Origin: Paralithodes platypus
Taxonomy: Eukaryota; Arthropoda; Malacostraca; Decapoda; Lithodidae
Length of the DNA stretch: 64,000 nt
NCBI GenBank assembly: GCA_032716605.1
Contig: CM064560.1
Location: forward strand, 12,950,292-13,014,291
Direction: 5' to 3'
Shown: one piece after another, positions 47,201 to 58,900 of the stretch
Position numbering within the stretch: position 1 is the first letter of the stretch
Layout of the letters: every line of letters starts with the position of its first letter
Notes under the pieces: generated by a model
What the model was told of the DNA's origin: nothing
Databases searched by the model: none
What the model saw: only the letters and a program-made list of their open reading frames with translations
Program-made: the position numbers and the translations under genes

Positions 47201-50200
47201 ATCTGAAAGACCCGGGATCGAAGCCCTGCCACGGCGGACATTTAGTGGGTGCGGTAGTACGTCCTAGCATGTTTCACATGCTTGCACCCAGTCAGGGGAT
47301 ATCCTGACGACGTATACAGACAAAACACACATAACAAAGCCACTCCAACACCTTCCTCTCTCTCCAACACCCCTTCTCCCCTCTCAACACTCTTCTCTGA
47401 GCTATTGCCGATAAAAATGGCATGTTCAGTCCTGTACAGAATCGTAAGATTCAGAGTCGTAAAGATTCCAGGACGAGCTCATCAGCGGCGGATCCCCAGA
47501 TCGACCGTGGTGATTGTCACCTAAACATCTACAAAACAAACAAACAAACTGCACAGCTACCACACCTACAGACCACCTACACCAGGAAACAAAAGTCTTC
47601 AAAATTAAAGATCCCCTTGACATGAGAGGCAACCACATTCTCGCCGCAACCTCCGCAAGCCAACACCATCTACTACACTACATGGCGCAACACCTACACA
47701 CACACACACACACACACCAAGAAACATCAAAACAACACCTAGCACTCGTTATCATACACAAATATTGTCATCACTTCCCCCTCGCCCACCCCAAACCAGC
47801 CTTCAACAGCATATCCATACTCAAATCACCCACCGATCCACCCAGTCACTCAGACAAAACTCAGCTACATATATGTCTCCCTGAAATCCATCTCTCAGAA
47901 ACCCACCTTTCCCATTAGAGCCGATCCCACCTGGCTAGGCTGCGATGTGGGCACCATCCAGGCCTTCTGAGTTATCAGAAGAGGCTGGACGACTGTGCGG
48001 GATACAATATTAATTCAATTTAAGCTTTGTGAGAAAACCCGGTCTCGACCGTAGCCTTTCTTGGGAACTCGAGGTTGTTCGGCCAGGCAGCCTATAAATG
48101 GCTACTACCACTAATACTACTACTTATAAACTTGAAGGCCTTTAATAGTAAAGGTAATTCAATTGTACTTTTTCAGGAACAAATCTTACCTTTGGTTTCG
48201 GTGGCATCCCTATTCAACCTGCCTCTAGACAACCTTACCAGTTCCTACATCACTGAGGGAGATGATGGTGGGGGTAGTGGTGGTGATGATGATGATGAGG
48301 AGGAGGAGGAGGGTAGTGATAATGGTAGTGATTGGGGGGTAGATATTGGTGATAATGATGATGGTGATACTATTGGTGGTAGTGATGTTAATAGTGTAGA
48401 CAATGATGATGATGGTGTTAGTGGTGGTGATAGTGGAAGAGAGTGTTGGGGATTGGTGGTGAGTGAGCTATGTACCCCTCACACCCTGCTCTCCGTCATC
48501 AACAACACATCCCTGCACATATCTACCCCGTCCAAACTCAGGTGAGAACATTAGTTATTGTCAACACTGCATGGTATTATGGTCGTGTTACCCAATATTG
48601 TGTGATCATCTGTGTGTGTTTGTCTGTGTGTCTGTTATATTGTGTGTGTCAGTCTGTTGGTATGCCTGCTTGCTGGCCTATTAGTTTGTTTGTCATAATG
48701 TGCTTCCCTGTATTTTGTTTGATTTTCGATGTACATATTTATATTGAACTAACAGAGATTATGGATTTGTTTGTAGATTTGCATACAATCCTTGAATGGT
48801 CAGTTACATAAGACAAGATTATCCCCAAAATAAACAAGGTGAGGAACACACTCGTCAACAGAGAAGGATTCGTTCAGAATCCTTACAAAATACTGTCCTT
48901 TATTTTAAAGGGCATAAAAACATGTTTACGTTGTAAACCTACTGTATATACAGTACCATTGTTACTGTATATACAGTACCATTGTTACTGTATATACAGT
49001 ACCATTGTTACTGTATATACAGTACCATTGTTACTGTATATACAGTACCATTGTTACTGTATATACAGTACCATTGTTACTGTATATACAGTACCATTGT
49101 TTACTGTATATACAGTACCATTGTTACTGTATATACAGTACCATTGTTACTGTATATACAGTACCATTGTTACTGTATATACAGTACCATTGTTACTGTA
49201 TATACAGTACCATTGTTACTGTATATACAGTACCATTGTTACTGTATATACAGTACCATTGTTACTGTATATACAGTACCATTGTTACTGTATATACAGT
49301 ACCATTGTTACTGTATATACAGTACCATTGTTACTGTATATACAGTACCATTGTTACTGTATATACAGTACCATTGTTACTGTATATACAGTACCATTGT
49401 TACTGTATATACAGTACCATTGTTACTGTATATACAGTACCATTGTTACTGTATATACAGTACCATTGTTACTGTATATACAGTACCATTGTTACTGTAT
49501 ATACAGTACCATTGTTACTGTATATACAGTACCATTGTTACTGTATATACAGTACCATTGTTAACAGTGACCCTCTGTAGGCCGACTGTTGCTGACACAG
49601 TCTTGGTTGCCACCCACCATTGTCAATTGACCACTTGCGAGTTTATTTCTATAAGGAAGTTGGAGTTGTAGACATCGATATTTAGCAGAATTACCAGCTA
49701 AAATACGGTTGTAGTACACTCGGATACAATATTCTCTAGCCCACTTCTCTCTGGCAAGAGGTGAGGCACCCTTACTGGACGGCGGCCCACAGTGATAGTT
49801 TGGGGTGGGGTTGAGGGGAGAGGGCAACGCACACACGAACACACTGTGAAGCATTAGAGGTCTTTGAATCCTGCCTTAGCCTCACAAATAAGTATCTAAG
49901 ATTATTATTATTGCAATTATCATTATTATTATTATTATTATTACTTAGATACAAGTGCCATAGCCAAGATTTAACTGAGATACTAATTTGTCCACATACA
50001 TCTTTCTCCCTTTCTGTCTCTCTGAGTTCATATTAACGTCTTACTATTTATATTCATATGAATGTAGGTTAATATACATTGTCTTGATATTTATTACTTT
50101 ATATTTTCATCTCACAATTATGTTAACATTATTATGTATAGAGGAAACATATGCTTCTATCAAGAAAACAATCCATGCGCGTACTGTAGGTTTAAAGTGA

Positions 50201-52888
50201 ACCCTACAAATCACACAACATGCTTCAGACTGAAGTTGTATTCATGGGTATTGCTTTACCTGCGTAGGAATGAAACTTCTCTAACAGTAAGGATTATGAA
50301 AATCTTTAAATTGTTATACTAATTTTCCTATATGAAAGATATAATTCAGAAAGTTACCAATGACATAATTATATGACTATGATTAGTTATTCACACACAC
50401 ACACACACACATAAATGTTTCTAATGAAGTTCTATCATATTCCTATTCCATATTTCCTTTCCAACACCTCCCTTTCACTCTATCTCACTCCATCTTTGCT
50501 TCTCACCACCACAACCACATCTCACCCTCTTCCTGTTTCTCCGCCTCCCAGTCTGTTACCCCCCCCCACCCCCCACACACACACACACACACTCACACAC
50601 ACTATCCTTCTCTCTCTCTCTATCCCTCTCTCTGTGTGTGAGTGTGTGTGTGTTTCAGTTTGCCATACCTATACTGATCTATTTTGAAGCCTTCCCTGAA
50701 CTTCAATTTTGCTAATAATAGGAACTGCACTACATAATAACTAATGGTTCACACCGGTAGTTATACTTACTCATGCTAAAGAAAATATTGCAAATGTTTG
50801 TTCTCAATAGTATGGAATAAAGGATTTTAAATAATGCGAAATGATGCGAACAAATACTAAATAACTACAAGAAAGTAACCAACAAAGATGGCTTCCTGGA
50901 TTGCTTCACACAAATGCTTCACAGTGTGTTCGTGTGTGCGTTGCCCTCTCCCCCCAACCCCACCCCTAAGCATCACTGTGGGCCGCCGTCCAGTAGGAGT
51001 CCTGGCCTCACCTCTTGCCAGAGAGGAGTGGGCTAGAGACTATGGTATCCGAGTGTACATTTATAATTACATAAAACCCAATTCAACACACTCTTTAGCC
51101 ATCAGCAACCTACATTATTATTGTATTTCTATTTACTATCGATGTTTACAGCTCCAACTTCCTTATAGCCTGAAACTCGCAAGCAGGTACACATTGGTAC
51201 AGTCACGGTGGTAAATTGTGGACCAGGGAATGAACCCCTTTCTAGACACCACGCACGTTTATCTCATCCGAACACAGTCTACACTCAGTGAAGCTGGGTA
51301 GTTTATACTGCCAGGCCCCGCCCAGTACTGGGTCACCAGTCAGTTGGCAGATAACATAACGTAGAGAAATCGTTTAGAAATCCATACACACTCCAATATA
51401 TGCTTTTAGAAAGAGTGTGAATCATTTACAAAAAATAATAATATGTAGTATTAAGTCCCGCAGAGAGTGTAAATTTGCCGTTGTATATCGTAGGTATGCC
51501 AAGTTATATATGCAATGCTATATAATGCAGAGACGGTTTTAGTTATGTATCAAGTATATTATGTTCAGGCACATAACGGAGTAGGCATCAAGATGAAGAC
51601 GAGGGTTATGTTCAATACCCACATCCCTTGCATAATGCATAGTATACTGTCTTCAGGTTTTAACTTTTGTTTAGCTCGAGTAACGTCTGTTTTAATATAT
51701 TCTACTATGGGTTTCAGAGGCCGTGTGGCATCGTTTTTCGGGAATAACTTCTTAACCTCTGAAGTGCGCATGGGGGTAATTAGACACCTCTCCCTGTGCG
51801 CATGTATTTGAGGTGTTTCCGTCACTAAAATATTCATTGTACCATTAATAGCATTAATACTTATCCATATGCGCCTATTATGGGTTGATTATAAAGGTAT
51901 TAACCTGAAACAACAATAAAACGAGTGAAAACAGCGTTTGGATGGTCAAAATCGGAGATATAGCCCGCGAGTTGTATAATGTATGGGTGAGGCAAGCTGC
52001 TTTCCCGCCAATTTCCCCCAAGGCCACTGAGACACAGTCGATCGATACTCTCTCTCTCTCTCTCTTGCATTCGCTTGCTATCAGTGATGACCACACCCTG
52101 CAACCGGATTTCTAATGTTAGCACGAAAATATACCTCAGAATAAGGGAATAACAGGGAAAATAGGTGATAACTGAAGGAGAGGAGGAAAGTGGGGAAGGA
52201 GGGGAGGTAGAGGACTGAGATTTTGCATGGCCCAGGGGCCAAAAAAAAAAAAAAACTATGTCAAAAGTTGATTTTTTTTTTCTCTGACTCTTAAGAGTCT
52301 CCCCGCAGTCCGCCGGGGGAACTCTTAAGAGTCTCCCTGCAGTTCCCGGGTTAACAAACAGTAGGATCAGTAGGATATTTTGACACAGCTTTTTTCACAC
52401 CGCCCATAATTTTCGTCAATATAGTGCATTACCAAAAGTGTAGAAATAAGCCTATTGTCCCTGTGTCATGAGGTTAAAGTCACACATTAATGATCAAGAA
52501 ACGGACAAGGCTACCGTGGCTTACCTGTGAGAACCACCTAACCATTATTGCTCCTCCATCAAACACGGTAGTTATCAGCCACCACCCGACCCTATTAACG
52601 CCTTTAAATTAAAGTTATCTGTCAATATCAAGTATAAATATACCAGCAAAGGTAGAAATTGTTCGAACCTGCTGCCAATGTGCGGCTAGGACTTTGGCAC
52701 ACCCCTGGTCTACGACTTACCGCCGTGAGTGTACCTGTTTGTGTTTGTTATTTTATGAATGCATGCATTGATTGACAGAAAAGCACCATATATAAGTAAG
52801 TGAATGATGCGGATATATCTGTTTGTATCTGTGCGTTTGTTTACTTATCGGTTGAATTATAAATTTATTTTAGTCACCAAGTGTTATT

Positions 52889-52938
<50 letters not shown>

Positions 52939-55900
52939 TTTTTTTTACATATAGGCTACTGTATGTATTTGTCATTTCAATCGGCTAACAGCATGGTTAG
53001 ACAAAATAATGTTAGACTATGTTCTGTGTCAACCATAAGCTTACTCATCAAATTGTGGGTATAAATATTAGTATGGTAATATCCCCCAGGTACGCCCACG
53101 ACCTGAGCCTGGCCCTGACCTTCCTCCACGCCCACGGGTTGGTGCACCTGGATGTTAAACCCAGCAATGCTTTACTCAGCCACCAGGGGCGCCTCAAGCT
53201 GGCAGACTTTGGCTGCTGCTCTACCTTAGGTGGCAAGGAGGAAGGGGTAAGGGTTACTTCCAAATTTGTTGGATATATTATTTTGTTCATGTTCAGATAT
53301 TGAATGGTAAGTAATGAGATTTACTATTTTAATTAAAAGGTGTTTGATAAAGAGTATATAGGAATATTAGTACACGCTCCCCCCCCCCCTCTCTCTCTCT
53401 CTCTCTCTTAATAGTATTGAAGGTTTTCATTGTTTTTTTAGTATTATTTTTAGTATGCATTGTACATTGTTTTGGTAAATAAATGGCCCGGACAATGGCC
53501 GGTGTCTCCTAAATCACTGGCTTGTTACCATACACCATGAAAATATTGACACCTAAAGAGAGTGATGTGTCTTAACTCCTTCAGACATATTGTCGGGAAT
53601 AGGGTAATGATCCCGACAGGTTTTGGTCCAATAGGACATTTGAATTTGGCGGTATCGTATCGCTTGTACGATTTCGGCTGGTTCTTTGTGTATTGTAGTT
53701 TATTCTTAAGTTAGGTTAAATATTAACTGTAATGTATAAATATCTACATCAGCTCTAGATGTATTATGAAACCAAGTTATGGGTTATAATTATTATGAGC
53801 CGGCAGCCATATGTAATTTCGCGAAGCGATCGGACGCCGGCCCTTTAGTCTCTCAATCAACACCATACAGTCAACATCTCCTCCCCGGCTCTGACTCAAC
53901 CCACAGTTCACCATGTGCTACAAATATTAATCTATAACAATATTAACAACAGTCCTACATCACCAGTCCTCTAAGCTAAGTTCATTGTATCGATATTGTA
54001 TTATGTGAACATTCCTACATGTCATGCAATTGAATTAGCCGTGTGGGGGACTGGATTACACCCATCGAATACCTCGTTGGTAATTATATTATAACTATTT
54101 GTTGGGATATTTCATGTACCAGTGATATGTAATTTAACCTCTTTATCTAAATTCCCGACAAATAATGGTCCTTCGTGCCCTAAGGCTTCCATACCGTAGT
54201 ACCGTTTTGTTTGCTTCCTTGACGCTTGTGGGCTTACAAATGGCTGCCGCCTCGCGCGTTGTTGGCCGACTGCCATTTCCCTAGTTTAGACCCAGCTTCT
54301 TCCCTCGTGTTTTTTACCATTTAGGCGCCGTCCCTATCTTTTTTGGGGCTAGTTTCCAGGTTTTTTTGGGCGTGTGATCCTTGGCGTTTTTTGGTGGGTT
54401 AGCTGGGCTGGAGTTTGGGGTAGGGGTAATTTCGTAGGGCACCATTTCGCGCTCATAGGCTAGGCAGTCTAGGCCTGCAGGTGTCTGAGGTTGCTGTTCG
54501 TTTCGGTTTGGTGGTGTGCCTGTGATGTTCATTGTGTGTTGTCATTGTGGGACTCATTATTAATTTTGCTGGTGGGGAGGGTTCTCATGTGACCTTTTAT
54601 ATTTCAATTTCATAATAGCCTTTCAATAATTAGTGCTTCACCTTACCCTTTCTTTTAATGGATTTAGTATTTAATTATTTTGTCTAGTTAGATAATTTCC
54701 TTTCGATAGTTTATGTTAAGGGGGATGTAAGTACTATGTAATTCTTAAGTAATGGGGGTTTGCCGCTGTTGATTCCTAAGCGATTAACGGTTTGTAGTCT
54801 GACCTCATTGTAGTTTAAGTTGCTTAAAATTAGACCTTAACGATGACAGATTTTAAAAAACTTAAGATTCTTAAGGGAGGGATGAAGGGAAGTTTAAATA
54901 GATGTTTAAGAGATCTTGATGAATTTTTATTAAGTGCCACGGCTGATCAAATAAAGGCTAAATTCGCTACTGTTACTAAATCACTAGCTACTTATGATAG
55001 TTATGCTCAGCAGGTATATGGTTTATTGACAGTTACTGACGATGTGGAAGAAGAAATGTCGGCAGATCTTGAGTACTTTGAGGATGTTAATACAGCCTTA
55101 GCCAGACTATCTTCCACCCAAGAATCAACTCTGTTAAGGATACCGATACACCAAAGGCGACTGGTTTTAACCTGCCGAAGCTTACTTTGCCTACCTTTTC
55201 CGGGGATTCGGCTACCTGGACTGGATTTTGGGATATCTTTGAGTGTTCCGTCCATCATAATAAAACACTCACATCCATCCAAAGGTTCACATATCTCCAT
55301 GGTCAATTGAAAGGGCAGGCATTGAAGTTAGTCGATGGGTACAAGCTAGAAGCTACCAGCTACGAGTCTGCAGTGGAGTTGCTGAAGAGAACTTACGGGA
55401 GAGTGGAAGTCATCAAGACCGCGTTAATTATAAATTCTTCACGCTAGATCCTCCATCCTATGATGTGACGGCCCTAAAGGAGTACTATGCCTCCTTTGAG
55501 AGCCTCCTCCGATCTATGGAGAAAATGGCCGTCACCAAGGAGGAGATATTTAGTGTGAATATCTTGAATAAGATACCCTCTCCCCTAAGGGAAATCTTAA
55601 GACGACAACTAAGCGACTCTCCACTAAACTTGGAAGCATTGATGCAGGTGTACCAGACTGAAGTCTTCAATATGGAGAGTACTGGACACTACCGACAAGT
55701 GGAGATGTCGCCATCTACTGCAGCTTTCCCGGTACAGACTTCTAAACAGAAAAGGCCAATATCATTAGGTTGTAAGTTGTGCAGTGTCCACGGTCATCTG
55801 TGGTATCAGTGTCCTAAGTATCCTAAGGCTACACAGAAGATTGGCAAAGCTAAATCGCTTAAGTTATGTACCAGCTGTCTGGCAAGAGACCACTTCAACA

Positions 55901-58900
55901 GTACTTGCACCAATTCCTACATCAAACCTTGTAAGTATTGCAAGGGAAAACATTGGTTTTCCCTTTGCACCCAGTCTGATCGGCACGACGGCAAAGAAAA
56001 GGGGAGAACCCCCAAAGAGTCACATGAGAAAAGTAAGAGCGAGGGTGATAAAGTATCTGCCATGTCCATTGCTTCTCGAGAATGTCAATTGCTTCCTACT
56101 ATGATGCTGCCAGTAGTGGGGAGTAATAATAATACTATAATGATGCGCACCTTACTTGACCAGTGCTCACAGAGGTCATTCGTTCTGCGGTCATCATTAC
56201 CCCAGCTCAAGTGTACCAGCAAGGGTCAAGAGAATTTGCGTCTCCATGGTTTCACTGGTGAAATAGATACCAGTGACTATGATATAGTGGAGATTTCCTA
56301 TGTTTATAGAAAAAAGGTATGTCCCATCAAGGCTGTTGTGGTCGACACACTACCCAGTTTCTATATAGCATCAGAGATTCAACCACATTTGAAATATCTC
56401 AGAAGCAAGGGGTATAAACTGGCTGATGATCAACTCTCTGCTAACAATGGTATTATGCTACTGGTCGGAGCTGATTATTACTACGACCTGGTTCACCCTG
56501 GATATCGGCGGGTAGATAAGCTAATAATGCTCCCCACGATCCAAGGGTATGCCATTTCTGGATCCTATGCCACTTCCTCTCAAGACACACAGGTGGAGGT
56601 AGTTACGGTCCTCAAGGTAGCAGTAAGCCCCATAGATAAATATATTAGGCCAAATGTGCCCGATAATACATGTACTGATATAGATAAGCTATGGGACTTG
56701 GACAATATTGGAATTGACCCACATGAACTTGATCGTGAGTCCAAGCTGGCGTTAAGCTCGTATGAAGAGACTGTAACGTATGACTCTGGCAGAGGTCAGT
56801 ATGTCCGTCCCTGGTCTCTGATCTCGCGCAAATTATGTTGCGCTTCAGATGTCATAAGTTTGCATGGGTCGCCGATATTGAGAAGGCCTTCCTGATGCTT
56901 CAACTCCATCGTGAAGACAGGGACTCGACAAGATTTTTATGGCCACGGGACCCAATGGATCTAGATTCAGAGTATCTGGTCTACAGGTTCAGAGTCGTCT
57001 TATTCGGGGCGACCTGTTCCCAGTTCCTTCTCAACGCTACTATCTTGCGTCATCTTGAGGAGGCTGGACTAGATCCTGACTTCAAGAATGAGATCAAGCA
57101 GGGGATCTATGTGGACAATCTTCAAGGCACTGGAGACGATGAAGATTTATTGCTCGAAAGATGCTGGGAGATCCGCGATATCTTTGCCAAGGTTCATTTA
57201 TACTTAAGAGAATGGGCCACTAATAGTGGTCTTTTGAAAGGTCAATTTGCTTCTGACGGTGTAGCTACTGAGAATAGTGAGGTGAAGTTTTTAGGCCACA
57301 AATGGGACACTACCACAGATTGTATATCCTTCTGTCACACCCCATGCGGCAGTGAGCTTATGACCAAGCGAAACTGCTTAAGCTTGTTAGCGAGGTTGTT
57401 TGATCCCCTAGGTTTTTTGCTGCCGGTCACTATCCGTGCTCGTATGTTTTTACAGCAACTATGGCGGCTAAAACTAGATTGGGACACGCCCCTCCCGACT
57501 GAGTTACAAGATACTTGGCGGTTGATTCGGTCGGACCTTTCCACATGTTGCAAGGTCCAACTTAATTGTCTGGTTATTAGTGGTCAACAGGTGGATCTAC
57601 ATGCCTTTTCTGATGCTAGTAATAGTGCGTACGGTACTGCCATATACATATGCAATGGTAGTGAAGCGACGATGGCTATAGCGAAGGCCAAAGTAGCCCC
57701 TATAAAGAAGATTACAGTTCCTAACTTAGAACTTACTGCATTGCTTCTGTCTGCTCGTCTAATAAAGTTTACACTGGATGCATATACAGACATACTACAG
57801 ATTAATAACGTCTATATCTGGAGCGACAGTCAAATAGCGCTTTCATGGGTACACAGCCAGAAAGTGTTACCTGTTTATGTTTCTAATCGCACTGATGAGA
57901 TACATAACTTAGTTCCTACAGCTAAATTTCGCTATGTGAGCACCAGGGATAACCCCAGTGACATACTTTCCCGGGGGATCTCGGCGCAACAGTTTATGTC
58001 GTCCTCTATTTGGTGGCATGGACCTCCATGGCTTACATCTCCAACTGAATGGCCTCAGGATTTCAGGGAATACATATCTGATCCTTCAAGTCGGCCCCAA
58101 GATGATGTGTTAAGTAGTTCGAATGTGAGTACTACACATCAGGATAACAAGTTGGTAGAGTGGGAACGTTACGGCAGCTATGATCAAGTAATACGGGTAT
58201 TTGCATGGATATACCATTTCATTAACAACATGAGAAGTCGGGCTCACAGGTCTTTCCTTAGTGAAGATTCGAAGCATATCAGACTCCATGAATTGAGATC
58301 AGCAGAAGCGAAACTAATATGTTTAGTACAAAGGGAATCTTATCCTACTGAACATCAAATCCTGAGCAAGGAGTCAAAGGCCAAACCCTCAAACTTAATG
58401 AGGCAGCTAGGATTATATATGGAAGGAGGCATAATTAAGTGTAGAGGCAGGATACAAAAGGCGGACATTATTGATTCTGCGAAATATCCTGTCCTCCTTA
58501 GCTCCTCTCATTTGATTACCAAACTGTTGATTCGCCAATGCCATAGGACCTGCCTACATTTTGGCGTAAATTATGTTCTGGCGTATATGCGACAACGTTG
58601 GTGGATCCCTAAGATGCGACAAGCAATTAAAGGGATCCACAATAGCTGTACTATCTGTAAAAGATTACAGGGTAAGCCTTACTCCCCAGTTGATCTACCT
58701 CCCTTGCCTGAGTTCAGGGTACAAAGGACTGAACCATTTCAGGTAACCGGGGTAGACTACACCGGAGCGATTCATGTTAGAGAATCGCCCGGTAATATCA
58801 TAAAGGTATATGCCGTTCTATTCACATGTGCGGTAACCAGAGCGATTCATATTGAATTGATTGACGACCTATCCAGTGAGGGTTTTTTGCATACTCTAAG

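Noticed and set aside
47164..47235. A functional tRNA gene with a perfect acceptor stem
   Set aside because: The 7-bp acceptor stem pairs, but the anticodon arm does not fold and a SINE-like body follows.
36000..49563. Arrays considered as CRISPR-like
   Set aside because: The units are contiguous with no unique spacers, and the setting is a eukaryotic intron.
48839..49671. Three overlapping plus-strand frames of 190-240 codons
   Set aside because: They come from the 23-bp TACTGTATATACAGTA array.
54314..54532. Minus-strand frame of 72 codons in the BEL/Pao leader
   Set aside because: It lies in the untranslated leader between LTR and gag and has no recognisable content.
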